Assembly (NCBI RefSeq): GCF_003149105.1
Contig: NZ_QGDS01000003.1
Location: 347,674-411,673 of the forward strand
From: Faecalicatena contorta
Lineage (GTDB): Bacteria > Bacillota > Clostridia > Lachnospirales > Lachnospiraceae
Reading direction: 5' to 3'
Length of the DNA: 64,000 bases
Shown here: piece by piece, positions 7,891 through 15,992 of the stretch
Layout of the letters: the number at the start of each line of letters is the position of its first letter
How positions within the stretch are numbered: the first letter of the stretch is position 1
Made by a program: the position numbers and the translations under genes
Notes under the pieces: generated by a model
What the model saw: the letters and a program-made list of their open reading frames with translations, nothing else
What the model was told of the DNA's origin: nothing
Database searches by the model: none

Positions 7891-9423
7891 CTAATTTCCC
7901 TCTAAAGAACGTTTCTTCGTAATAGTTACCTTTTCATCATAACATGTAAATATCTCATCTACTTTTTCCTTAGACGGTTTTGGTGTTATCAGACTTACAA
8001 CAGGTACTATAATCAAGCCTGAAACCATTGCAACTGCCCCCGCATTAATTGGTGAAGCGATATAGCCAATGAACATATTTGATACCGTAATTCCTACTCC
8101 TGTAACAAAACTTGCCCATACAGCCGCATTAGTAACCCGTTTCCAATACAGTCCGTACAAAAACGGAGCTAAAAATGCTCCCGCTAACGCTCCCCAGGAA
8201 ATTCCCATTAACTGCGCAATAAATGTAGGTGGGTCAAGAGCAATTAACACTGATACGACAATGAAAAATACAATAAATATCTGCATAGTAACAACCTGTT
8301 TCTTCTCGCTCATATTTTTCACAACATTATCTTTCAATAAATCCAAAGTCATTGTAGAACTTGAAGTCAGGACCAATGATGCCAATGTAGACATAGAAGC
8401 AGAAAGCACCAGCACCACAACAATACCAATTAACAAATCTGAAAGGGTAGAAAGCATATAAGGTATAATGCTGTCATAAATCATTGCTCCCGTGCCTGCA
8501 TCATGGAGTGCCTCATTATCGAAAAGTCTCCCAAAGCCTCCCAGGAAGTAACAGCCGCCTGATATTATAATGGCAAAAAGTGTAGAAATAATTGCTCCTA
8601 CATTGATAGACTTTTCATCCTTAATGGAATAGAATTTACTAATCATCTGAGGTAATCCCCATGTTCCCAGTGAAGTCAGTATTACTACACCAAGAAGATT
8701 CAACGGGTCTGGTCCGAAAAAGGAAGTAAAAGCACCCGGCTGTCCCTGGGTTACAGGGATATCACTTGGAATCTGTGCAAGTGACTGAACTGCATTCAGA
8801 AATCCGCCTTTTCCGGTGAGTACTGAAGCAATAACTGCAATAATTCCTCCCAGCATAATAATTCCCTGGATGAAATCATTGATAGCCGTTGCCATGTATC
8901 CGCCTAAAATTACATAAACAGCGGTAAATACCGCCATTGTGATGACACAATATGAATAAGGAATATTAAACGCCATTCCAAATAATCTGGACAACCCATT
9001 ATACACGGACGCTGTGTAAGGTATCAAAAAAACAAATACTATTATAGATGCTACAATCTTCAAAGCATTGCTTCCATAACGCTCTCCAAAGAAATCAGGC
9101 ATAGTCCTGGAATTCAGATGCTGAGTCATAACCTTTGTTCTTCTTCCCAGTACAACCCAAGCCAAAAGACTTCCTATCAACGCATTGCCAATCCCAATCC
9201 AGGTAGAAGAAATTCCATATTTCCATCCGAATTGTCCGGCATATCCTACAAATACTACTGCTGAAAAATATGTAGTTCCATATGCGAAGGCTGTAAGCCA
9301 AGGACCTACGGCACGCCCTCCCAGTACAAATGAGTCTACACTTCTGGTATGTCTTCTGGAATAGATTCCCACACCTACCATTACAGCAAAAAATACAATC
9401 AGTAAAGTTAGCTTAATCCCCAT
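7891..9423 (-). CDS. putP: Sodium:solute symporter, PutP-like proline transporter
   Basis: A 510-residue integral membrane protein of the SSS family with about 13 hydrophobic segments. It begins MGIKLTLLIVFFAVMVGVGI and has the family motifs FVLGGRAVGPWLTAFAYGTTYFS (residues 32-54) and an SSSTMTLDLLKDN stretch near residue 335. Length is close to PutP of other bacteria. Convergent with a proline racemase, which supports proline as substrate, though other SSS substrates such as pantothenate are possible. A 13-base direct repeat upstream suggests its own operator. Confidence 0.82.
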   Translation of the reverse strand: MGIKLTLLIVFFAVMVGVGIYSRRHTRSVDSFVLGGRAVGPWLTAFAYGTTYFSAVVFVGYAGQFGWKYGISSTWIGIGNALIGSLLAWVVLGRRTKVMTQHLNSRTMPDFFGERYGSNALKIVASIIVFVFLIPYTASVYNGLSRLFGMAFNIPYSYCVITMAVFTAVYVILGGYMATAINDFIQGIIMLGGIIAVIASVLTGKGGFLNAVQSLAQIPSDIPVTQGQPGAFTSFFGPDPLNLLGVVILTSLGTWGLPQMISKFYSIKDEKSINVGAIISTLFAIIISGGCYFLGGFGRLFDNEALHDAGTGAMIYDSIIPYMLSTLSDLLIGIVVVLVLSASMSTLASLVLTSSSTMTLDLLKDNVVKNMSEKKQVVTMQIFIVFFIVVSVLIALDPPTFIAQLMGISWGALAGAFLAPFLYGLYWKRVTNAAVWASFVTGVGITVSNMFIGYIASPINAGAVAMVSGLIIVPVVSLITPKPSKEKVDEIFTCYDEKVTITKKRSLEGN

Positions 9424-9462
9424 TTCTCATCCTCATCTCTCTTTTTTACTTTTACTAATTTA

Positions 9463-9490
9463 CTTTAAAGCGTTACGCTTTAAAGCGTTA
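9463..9490. promoter_or_regulatory. Operator-like repeat upstream of the proline symporter
   Basis: CTTTAAAGCGTTA occurs twice in tandem (9463-9475 and 9478-9490). The first copy also forms a perfect inverted repeat TTTAAAGCG-TTA-CGCTTTAAA (9464-9484). It lies 40-67 bases upstream of the start codon, so a repressor or activator site is likely; the protein is unknown. Confidence 0.6.
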
Positions 9491-9530
9491 AAACATACAA
9501 ACACATACTATCATATTGATTATGTTCCTG

Positions 9531-9668
9531 TCAAGAATAAAGAGTCCGGCAAGCCAGACTCTCAGGCCGAAGCGGGATCGCTTTAGCTGCCATTTCCCTT
9601 GTGCACGTAGGGCGATTCGCCGGAGGGCTGTTATATAATAGGAAATACAGTTTTCTTATTACATAACA
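9531..9668 (-). repeat. Dispersed structured element, copy A
   Basis: Minus-strand reading: a palindrome around GTTATATAATAGGAAA, a conserved CAAGGGAAATGGC core, a GC-rich stem, then a stem GAGTCTGGC/GCCGGACTC followed by TTTATT. It shares order and structure with copies B (53534-53698) and C (62972-63107). An ATG at 9593 opens a 20-codon frame (MAAKAIPLRPESLA...) ending at 9531 that resembles the one in copy C. It follows the mgsA terminator and precedes the symporter promoter region. Confidence 0.7.
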
Positions 9669-9672
9669 ACAA

Positions 9673-9715
9673 AATCCCCCTGGACGCTGCCAAAAAGCAG
9701 TATCACAGAGGGATT
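9673..9715 (-). terminator. Terminator-like hairpin downstream of mgsA
   Basis: AATCCC (9710-9715 read in reverse) pairs with the complementary end at 9673-9680, with an inner GCTGC/GCAG stem. It is followed on the minus strand by TTGTTGTTAT. Confidence 0.6.
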
Positions 9716-9738
9716 CATCTTATCTCACTTTTGACCGG

Positions 9739-10218
9739 TTATTTCATCTGATTTACACGGTCTTGTATAGTCTTGTTAAAGTTCTCTATCCTGCGGCTGT
9801 AAGGCTCATTCATATAGATAGAATTCAGCATAAAGTCTGCAGTCGCCAGATTATTTGCAATAGGAATATCATATACAACTGCAATTCTAAGTAAAGCCTT
9901 CACATCAGGGTCATGAGGCTGTGCTTCAAGAGGATCCCAAAGGAAAATCATAAAATCAATCTGCCCCTCTACAATTTTCGCACCTATCTGCTGGTCTCCT
10001 CCCAGAGGTCCGCTGCAGTATCCCCTTACCGGAAGTTCTGTTCTTTCAGCAATCAACTTAGCTGTAGTTCCTGTTCCACATAAAAAGTGGCCCTTTAATA
10101 TATCCTTATTCCTGTCACACCAGTCCACCAGCTCTTTCTTCTTGCCATCATGGGCTACCAGTGCAATATGTTTTGCTTTTCCTATTTCCATAGTTACATA
10201 GCTATCTTCTAACATCAT
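9739..10218 (-). CDS. mgsA: Methylglyoxal synthase
   Basis: Converts dihydroxyacetone phosphate to methylglyoxal plus phosphate, a glycolytic overflow bypass in the cytosol. The 159-residue product matches the family from KHIALVAHD through ATGT-like CGTGTTAKL, SGPLGGDQQIGA (catalytic Asp75) and PHDPDVKALLRIA. The frame continues upstream to 10350, but that extra part is translated from a dispersed repeat. GGGAGG at 10222-10227 points to the ATG at 10218 or the adjacent one at 10215. Single gene downstream of repeat family 2. Confidence 0.92.
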   Translation of the reverse strand: MMLEDSYVTMEIGKAKHIALVAHDGKKKELVDWCDRNKDILKGHFLCGTGTTAKLIAERTELPVRGYCSGPLGGDQQIGAKIVEGQIDFMIFLWDPLEAQPHDPDVKALLRIAVVYDIPIANNLATADFMLNSIYMNEPYSRRIENFNKTIQDRVNQMK

Positions 10219-10292
10219 GTTCCTCCCGCTATTCTTATTTTTCTTATGCATCTCAGGCTTGGTATTTTCAAACCTTAGCTGCAAAGTATATC

Positions 10293-10425
10293 CTGCCGAC
10301 TTGCTTATACTACTTAGTGAGATTTTTCCGAACCTAGGGTGAAAGTTCACCAGTGGTATGTTTTTCCGAACTTAGTAGTAAAGCACAACCTGCTGGCTTA
10401 GTGACATGGATGTTTCCATTTACTT
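10293..10425 (-). repeat. Dispersed repeat family 2, copy 1
   Basis: Minus strand: GTCACTAAG, then CTAAGTTCGGAAA, a CACTGGTGAACTTTCAC block, CTAGGTTCGGAAA, and TCACTAAGTAGTATAAGCAAG. The same order is found at 12815-12990. It lies between the exporter permease, whose stop codon falls at its edge, and mgsA. Confidence 0.7.
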
Positions 10426-12001
10426 AGCCTAACTGCTCCATCGAATGGAAACGGATGGATGCCAGCAGACCTATAATTACAGTTATTATAATACTATAAA
10501 TCAGGATAATTGGGAAGACGAAATCCACATTCACCGTAAATCCAACTAACGCTGCAACTCCAACTCCCAGTCCCAGCAAGGTCATTTGAATCAGTGCCCG
10601 GATGATATCCTGCCCGGTCTTTCCAAGAGTGTCCCCCAGGAGACAATGGGCCACTACTTTCGTATACATACGGTTAGCTTGTAAGACCGTATAAATTAAT
10701 ATTGCCATTATAACCTGAAGCGGGCTGATTTTCCAGACAACACCAAATGTAATACAGAGAATACAGCCGTCTATAAGAGCTTTGATATGTTCCATCAGTG
10801 TGGAATACCACAATTTTTTAACCGGGCTGTCGGGAATCAAAAACAGATACGGATTTTTTAATTCATTTTCCCATTTCCCCAGATATCCTGTTAATATCAA
10901 TGTCATATATGCAATAATCCCAAGCAGGAACATTTCAGGCATACCCGACTCCATAGCACTGTCCTTCATAACACGGGAAAGTAAAACTGCAATACCAAGT
11001 GTCAAAAGGGTCATCTTAGAAAAAACAAAGTACTTTTCTTTCTTGTATTCCAAAAGCTGTCTGTAAAATATAGCTCTAGCCCCTGTCACATTAAAATTAT
11101 CATTCACACGGCGGAATTTCTTTTTCTTTTTTTCTATTCCGATTACCATCTCGCCGTTTTTGCTCCGCTTTTTCATCTCTGCATAGTTATCCGCAAACTT
11201 GGCTGCATCTTCATAATATCCACCTTCACACTTCATACGGCATGCTACAATCAGCAGCAAAGCAACTGTCAGCACATATAGCAGGGTACACACCAGATTC
11301 AGGCTTGACGGGCCTAAGAGAATCAGATGATATACTGCAATATTCCATCCTACCACCGGAATCATCTGTAAGCCCGTCCAGTCAATAAAAGCGAAAGCGG
11401 ACTCCAGAGATACCCCGTATTTTCTAAAATACATCACAATAAACAAAGCAATTCCAACCAGGAACGCTTTGATAATCCTGCCAATCCATTTCATAACACC
11501 AGCCGGAATCCTGTCATTGGTATATAAATACACCATGATACTCCCTTCCAGCACAAGCTCCAAAACACACCCCGTCAGAAAGAACAGAAGCATCTTCCAC
11601 GCAGCAACTTGAAATACCGTTACTCCGCTGATGAAGAACAAAATTCCCACTACAACCGACATCAAATAATTCATCCATGCACTATGAAGCAGTATTGTCT
11701 TAGGGCTGATTGGGGACGGAAACACAAAATGAGCATGTGCCGGCCGGAATATAACCCCCTTTTTAGACGAGTAGCTGACAAAGTTACCGAGAAACGCATA
11801 TAACGTCCATACTGTTACGATTGCAAGGAGACCTTTTACTGACCCAAACTGAACCGACTTCACCAGCTGCCCAAGCATTACCAAAATAAAGACTGCATAA
11901 AGCACAGCCCCAATGATAATTAAAAGAGAGACCGGCTTTTTCAGAGCCTTTTTTATATTATTTATGAAGCTTCTTTTTGTCAGATATAATAATGCTCTCA
12001 T
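10424..12001 (-). CDS. ABC exporter permease (putative ABC_export family)
   Basis: A 525-residue polytopic protein with about 12 hydrophobic segments, beginning MRALLYLTKRSFINNIKKALKKP. Its start overlaps the stop of the upstream ATPase by four bases (ATGA), so the two are translationally coupled. This architecture matches the putative ABC exporter permeases of Clostridia that pair with a single CcmA-type ATPase. Substrate unknown. A long charged loop (about residues 255-300, KKRSKNGEMVIGIEKKKKKFRR) separates the two membrane halves. Confidence 0.75.
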   Translation of the reverse strand: MRALLYLTKRSFINNIKKALKKPVSLLIIIGAVLYAVFILVMLGQLVKSVQFGSVKGLLAIVTVWTLYAFLGNFVSYSSKKGVIFRPAHAHFVFPSPISPKTILLHSAWMNYLMSVVVGILFFISGVTVFQVAAWKMLLFFLTGCVLELVLEGSIMVYLYTNDRIPAGVMKWIGRIIKAFLVGIALFIVMYFRKYGVSLESAFAFIDWTGLQMIPVVGWNIAVYHLILLGPSSLNLVCTLLYVLTVALLLIVACRMKCEGGYYEDAAKFADNYAEMKKRSKNGEMVIGIEKKKKKFRRVNDNFNVTGARAIFYRQLLEYKKEKYFVFSKMTLLTLGIAVLLSRVMKDSAMESGMPEMFLLGIIAYMTLILTGYLGKWENELKNPYLFLIPDSPVKKLWYSTLMEHIKALIDGCILCITFGVVWKISPLQVIMAILIYTVLQANRMYTKVVAHCLLGDTLGKTGQDIIRALIQMTLLGLGVGVAALVGFTVNVDFVFPIILIYSIIITVIIGLLASIRFHSMEQLG

Positions 12002-12711
12002 ACTTCTTCACCGCCTGTCTCCCAGCTCTCTGTCATCTCAAAGAACAAGTCATCTAAATCTTTTTCTCCCACCTCATCTTTCCGATAGGAACCTATGATA
12101 CGGCTCTTTTCCATTACAAACATAATATCCCACAATTCCTCTACCATCTCCAGCATGTGTGTACTAATCAGGACCGTTACTCCTGTATTGCGCAGTTCAA
12201 GCACCATGTCTTTTAATTCCTTAATTGCTTTTGGATCCAGTCCTACCATAGGCTCATCCAGGAGAATCACTTTCGGATTGATAGCAAGAGCGCAGCAGAT
12301 GCTCACTTTCTGCATCATTCCCTTAGATAATTCATTCCCCAATTTATCCTGCTTATCATGCAGATCAAAACGTTTGAGCATCTCTTCCACCTGCTCATCT
12401 GTAACGGGGCTGTCATATGCTTTCCGTACATATTCAATATGCTCTCTTACAGTGAGCGCCTCAAACATAGATGGTATCTCCGGAACATAGGCAAACATCC
12501 TTTTTGCCTCAAGCCGCTTTGAACCAATTCCCTGTATTCCAATCCGGCCGGTATATCTTAACAGTCCGGCAATGCATTTTATAATGGTAGATTTTCCGGC
12601 TCCATTTGGCCCCAGCAGAATTCCCACCTTTCCATCCGGAATGAAAAAACTAACCTTATCCACCGCCAGATGTTTTCCATATGATTTACTCAATTCTTGT
12701 ATTTCCAGCAT
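11998..12711 (-). CDS. ABC transporter ATP-binding protein
   Basis: A 237-residue ATPase with Walker A GPNGAGKS (about 34-41), signature-like ELSKGMMQKVSI (about 128), Walker B VILLDEP (about 152), and the H-loop in ISTHMLE. The signature reads LSKG instead of LSGG, seen in CcmA/NatA-type exporter ATPases. First gene of a two-gene operon with the permease. Preceded by AGGAGGG and a large palindrome containing the likely promoter. Confidence 0.88.
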   Translation of the reverse strand: MLEIQELSKSYGKHLAVDKVSFFIPDGKVGILLGPNGAGKSTIIKCIAGLLRYTGRIGIQGIGSKRLEAKRMFAYVPEIPSMFEALTVREHIEYVRKAYDSPVTDEQVEEMLKRFDLHDKQDKLGNELSKGMMQKVSICCALAINPKVILLDEPMVGLDPKAIKELKDMVLELRNTGVTVLISTHMLEMVEELWDIMFVMEKSRIIGSYRKDEVGEKDLDDLFFEMTESWETGGEEV

Positions 12712-12728
12712 AATTCCCTCCTGTTAAT

Positions 12729-12780
12729 AAAACTCTCGCATTATTGTACTACTTGTATAATACAATAATACGAGAGTTTT
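12729..12780. promoter_or_regulatory. Nested palindromes at the exporter operon promoter
   Basis: AAAACTCTCG... (12729-12748) pairs with its complement at 12761-12780 (20 bp, one mismatch). Inside lies TTGTATAATACAA (12753-12765), itself nearly palindromic. It sits directly upstream of the ATPase ribosome site and resembles operators of GntR/YtrA-type exporter regulators; no such regulator gene is adjacent. Confidence 0.55.
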
Positions 12781-12814
12781 CTAATCTTGTCAATCATCTT
12801 TTTAATTCCTGTAT

Positions 12815-12990
12815 CCTTGCTTATACTACTTGGTGAAACATTGAACACTTGGCGAGGTGTTTCACGAGCATAGTGAGAAAGTTCACCCTTGTGGTGTGTC
12901 TTTCCGAGCCTAGTGTGAAAGTTCACCACTGGTGTGTTCTTTCGAACTTAGCAGCATGGTTGTTTCCTTAGTGACATGAATGTTTCCTTA
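12815..12990 (-). repeat. Dispersed repeat family 2, copy 2
   Basis: Same blocks as copy 1 (10293-10425) with one extra internal unit. On the plus strand, CGAGCATAGTGAGAAAGTTCAC and CGAGCCTAGTGTGAAAGTTCAC are imperfect tandem copies. An open frame at 12741-12929 (MVNFHTRLGKTHH...) is encoded wholly by the repeat, so I do not call it a gene. Confidence 0.7.
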
Positions 12991-12993
12991 CAG

Positions 12994-13794
12994 TCACAGA
13001 TAAAATACTTCTCCATCGTCCGGCACATACAGATTTCCGTGATAATACTGACTTCCTTCTTTTGTATAAAGCTTCTTGCGCTCCCTTAAATGAGTCTCCT
13101 CCGTATGATAGAGAATCAGGTTAGATACTTTCAGTTCCTCTGCAATGCAGCACGCTTCTTTTACCGTGCTGTGGTGTTTTTCGTAAGGTTTAAATTTCTC
13201 CGCCTCACTGTAAAGACAAAAAGCCTCATGCATCAGCCAGTCACTTTCCCGTACATACCCTTCCTCACACGAATTATAAGGCTCGTCTCCACAGCAGGAT
13301 AGTTTTTTGCCGTCCGGTGTCCGTAAGGTAAATCCAAACTGCTTTGCCTTCGTAGAGCCAATATCAAAAAAGGTTACTTCACAGCCCACGATTTTTCTCT
13401 TCTCCCCATTCTCAACAGGAATCAGGCGGATACTCTCTCCGATATGTTTTGTCACCTTTGTCTGGATTGTAAGCCCTGTTATCGTGGTAATAATATCAAC
13501 CAGGCCGCTATGGCAGTAAATTCGCAGCTCTCCTTCGTACTTCCCTTGATTCATCTTCTGTCCTATTATACGTATCAGCCACACAAGACCAAGTAAATGG
13601 TCGATATGTTCATGGGTAATAAAAATATCATGAATATCTTCCAAAGGAATTCCAGTCTTCTTCAGTATACCCAAAATCTGATTTCCGCCCCCTGTATCCA
13701 CTAAAAAATGCCGGTTTCCCTCAGACAGTGCAAAACACGTATTATAACACTCTGTCACCGTAGCGTTCCCTGTACCTAAAATTGTCAGCTTCAT
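12994..13794 (-). CDS. MBL-fold metallo-hydrolase, RNase Z-like
   Basis: A 266-residue metallo-beta-lactamase fold protein with the metal motif HEHIDH (His61, His63, Asp65, His66), further likely ligands in MHEAFCLYS and the C-terminal LILYHTEE. It has the short N-terminal strand MKLTILGTGNA typical of RNase Z/ElaC-like and cyclic-nucleotide phosphodiesterase-like enzymes. Start behind AGGAGAAAGGC. The true RNase Z exosite arm is not obvious, so the substrate is unresolved. Confidence 0.8.
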   Translation of the reverse strand: MKLTILGTGNATVTECYNTCFALSEGNRHFLVDTGGGNQILGILKKTGIPLEDIHDIFITHEHIDHLLGLVWLIRIIGQKMNQGKYEGELRIYCHSGLVDIITTITGLTIQTKVTKHIGESIRLIPVENGEKRKIVGCEVTFFDIGSTKAKQFGFTLRTPDGKKLSCCGDEPYNSCEEGYVRESDWLMHEAFCLYSEAEKFKPYEKHHSTVKEACCIAEELKVSNLILYHTEETHLRERKKLYTKEGSQYYHGNLYVPDDGEVFYL

Positions 13795-13833
13795 GCCTTT
13801 CTCCTGCTTTCTGTTCCCTATTTTTCTAGTCGG

Positions 13834-14697
13834 CTACTCGTAATGTTTCATAAGAGACTGGGTTCCCAGATCTCCATATCCCTCCGCTTCCAGTTCCTCA
13901 TAATTAGCAAGCACCTGGCTGAGTACCTCCAAATCCAGACCGCTCATGCTTGCCTCAAGCAGTGCCAGCTTCATATCCTTGATAAAATGTTTTATGAAAA
14001 ATCCAGGCGCATAATCCCCTGCTAAAATTTTAGGTCCAAACGTATCCAACTGCTTACTCCCCGCCGCACCTGTAGAAACAGATTTTAAAACCGTCTCCAG
14101 GTCAAGTCCCTTGGACTTCGCATAGGTAAGAGCTTCACACACTCCGGAAAGCGTACCTGCAATGATAATTTGGTTCGCCAGTTTGCAGTGCTGTCCGCAT
14201 CCAGCCTTTCCCTGGTAGTTAATATTGGTCCCCATTGCTTCAAAAAGCGGCAGACAAGCAGCATAGTCTTCCTTATCACCACCCACCAGAATAGATAAAG
14301 TTCCGTCTTTCGCCCCAATATCCCCTCCTGTTACAGGTGCGTCCAGTACATGGAAGCCGTTCTTCTTCCCTTCTGTATAAACTTTTTCTGCTATTTGAGG
14401 GCTGGTTGTTGTCATATCAATTAGGTAAGTGCTTTGTTTGGCACTATCTAAAATATTACCGGCGTCAAAATACACTTCCTCCACATCCTTAGGGAAGCCT
14501 ACCATCGTAATCACTGCTTCACATTCCTTTACACAGTCCTTGATATTCTCATAAAACATAGCACCTTCTGCAATAACATCTTCTACCTTCCCCTTGTTCC
14601 TGGCATAAATATGCAGTTCAAAACCTGCCTTCATTAAATTTCTCACCATAGATTTTCCCATGATTCCTACTCCAATAAATCCGATTTTTTTCATCAT
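13834..14697 (-). CDS. NAD(P)-dependent beta-hydroxyacid dehydrogenase
   Basis: A 287-residue member of the 3-hydroxyisobutyrate / tartronate semialdehyde reductase family. The Rossmann motif GFIGVGIMGKSM is at residues 6-17, DAPVTGG at 119-125 marks the substrate loop, and the catalytic Lys172 lies in GQHCKLANQ. Start (MM) is behind AAGGAGAAG. It follows the MBL hydrolase gene's upstream side on the same strand with a 39-base gap, so the two may be co-transcribed. The exact hydroxyacid substrate is not determinable. Confidence 0.85.
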   Translation of the reverse strand: MMKKIGFIGVGIMGKSMVRNLMKAGFELHIYARNKGKVEDVIAEGAMFYENIKDCVKECEAVITMVGFPKDVEEVYFDAGNILDSAKQSTYLIDMTTTSPQIAEKVYTEGKKNGFHVLDAPVTGGDIGAKDGTLSILVGGDKEDYAACLPLFEAMGTNINYQGKAGCGQHCKLANQIIIAGTLSGVCEALTYAKSKGLDLETVLKSVSTGAAGSKQLDTFGPKILAGDYAPGFFIKHFIKDMKLALLEASMSGLDLEVLSQVLANYEELEAEGYGDLGTQSLMKHYE

Positions 14698-14831
14698 TCT
14701 TCTCCTTTTCTATTTTGTTTTTTATAGTACAAAAGTTTCATCAACATAAAATATGTATTTATATAAGTTTACATTTAACCTTGTTTTTTGTCAATTTGTT
14801 CCCCAAATGACGGCTTGTACTATTTTTGATT

Positions 14832-14849
14832 GAGCGGTACTCTATACCG
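14832..14849 (-). terminator. Hairpin after 117-residue paralogue 1
   Basis: GCGGTA and TACCGC around CTCTA form a short stem just downstream (minus strand) of the gene. The homologous position in paralogues 2 (16163-16183) and 3 (16961-16981) has the same GAGYGGTA...TACCACTC hairpin, so this hairpin was duplicated with the gene. Confidence 0.5.
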
Positions 14850-14860
14850 CCCAACTCATG

Positions 14861-15214
14861 TCAGATTCTTTCAAAATAGGTAATATCAATTTCCTCTATT
14901 GTTAGATTCATCCTGGGATTCCCCAGTTTCTGTCTAACCTCTTCAATAACTGATCTGTATGCATTCCAGTAATTCGCCTCTGTTACTATTCCACCGGGAA
15001 CTCTTGTACTCTCAACCATAAAAACAGTACTGCCATTAAGTTCTCCATTCTCTTCATTAACAAAATATCTGTCATGTATCTCCCCTGAAACACTAATACC
15101 CGTTTCCTCATAAACTTTCTCTGCAGCCACATCCCAAATATCACCAATCATAGTTGTTGTGTAATATTGGGGATCAAGTCCCAAAAATGAAATTGAATAA
15201 CGTTCTGTTTCCAT
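14861..15214 (-). CDS. Uncharacterised 117-residue protein, paralogue 1
   Basis: I do not recognise the family. It shares conserved blocks with copies at 16191 and 16990: ISFLGLDPQYY, IGDIWDVAAEKVYEETGI, YFV, LNG, an ExxRxP motif, YWNAYR.VIEEVR and LGNPRM. There is no signal peptide, no membrane helix and no Cys pair. The pattern of alternating strands and a helix at about 20-37 suggests a small soluble alpha/beta domain. Each copy carries its own promoter and its own downstream hairpin. Confidence 0.75.
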   Translation of the reverse strand: METERYSISFLGLDPQYYTTTMIGDIWDVAAEKVYEETGISVSGEIHDRYFVNEENGELNGSTVFMVESTRVPGGIVTEANYWNAYRSVIEEVRQKLGNPRMNLTIEEIDITYFERI

Positions 15215-15420
15215 AATTCACCACTAATACGCTTTTATATATAGTATATGTCTTTCTATTCAAACAGTTTCTTCCTTTTTATAAGGAATGATAATAGTAT
15301 ATAGTATTGCTATTTAATTTAATAATCCTATAATATTGCGTAAGTTTTTTCCGACTTAGTTGTTTATTTAACAAAGGAACTAATCTCCTCACCATTTATT
15401 AGTTCCTTTCCCACCACAAA

Positions 15421-15447
15421 GCCCGGAGTCCTCACCAGATTCCGGGC
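15421..15447 (-). terminator. Terminator of the Cu/Zn SOD gene
   Basis: GCCCGGAGTC (15421-15430) pairs with GATTCCGGGC (15438-15447); on the minus strand TTTGTGG follows. It lies 36 bases past the SOD stop. Confidence 0.7.
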
Positions 15448-15482
15448 TGTTCCTTATCAACTTCTCAGTTCTTTTGGGAAGT

Positions 15483-15992
15483 CTATACACTTATAGGATT
15501 TACGCTTAACTGACTCCCCCACTCTTTAATCTCGCCACATGCCATTTTCTCTCCGGCATTACCATGATACTGACTCCTGTAATCATCTGGTTGGCTATGA
15601 ATTACTACAGTTCTCCCCACTACCTGCCGAGGACGGAATCTTCCCGTATATACTGCCATCCACGCTGTATCGTAAGAAGAAAGAAGCACGGGGAGGTCTC
15701 CCGCATGCTGCGGGTGCTGTGCATACCCCGGGCTGTAATGGCTCATCGTATCACCAAATGGGTCCGCCCTGTTTCCTGTGCACGTACTTCCTTCATGAAT
15801 GTGGAAGCCAAAGAATTTACCTAAATACTGTTGCTCTTCATCCGGCAGACCGTAAATTTCTGCCAGTACAATAGTTCCCCCATTTGCCTCATAAAAATAA
15901 ACCTTCCCTTGTACATCAGGATATTTCTCTGAACCGTTTACCTCGGCATATGCCTGTGGCATCCCACTTAATATTTCATCTATCATCGCCAT
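15483..15992 (-). CDS. sodC: Cu/Zn-type superoxide dismutase-like protein
   Basis: A 169-residue protein of the Cu/Zn SOD family that would convert superoxide to peroxide and oxygen. The start at 15992 (MAMIDEILSG) is chosen for AGGAGG seven bases upstream. All metal ligands are present: His64 and His66 (GFHIHEG), bridging His85, His93, His96, Asp99 and His132. The disulfide pair is Cys71/Cys152. The active-site Arg of GNAGxRxACG is Lys149 (GNAGEKMACG). No signal peptide is seen, so it should be cytosolic, unlike most bacterial SodC. It sits between copies of the 117-residue family in the accessory island. Confidence 0.85.
   Translation of the reverse strand: MAMIDEILSGMPQAYAEVNGSEKYPDVQGKVYFYEANGGTIVLAEIYGLPDEEQQYLGKFFGFHIHEGSTCTGNRADPFGDTMSHYSPGYAQHPQHAGDLPVLLSSYDTAWMAVYTGRFRPRQVVGRTVVIHSQPDDYRSQYHGNAGEKMACGEIKEWGSQLSVNPISV

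Noticed and set aside
9478..9490. Considered as a CcpA cre site
   Set aside because: It lacks the CG-centred WTGNAANCGNWNNCAW pattern; the tandem arrangement suits another regulator.
10219..10350. N-terminal extension of methylglyoxal synthase
   Set aside because: The extra 44 residues come mostly from the repeat; GGGAGG and family length place the start at 10218.
12741..12929. 62-residue frame beginning MVNFHTRLGKTHH
   Set aside because: It is encoded by dispersed repeat family 2; the same repeat yields the false N-terminal extension of mgsA, and there is no ribosome site.
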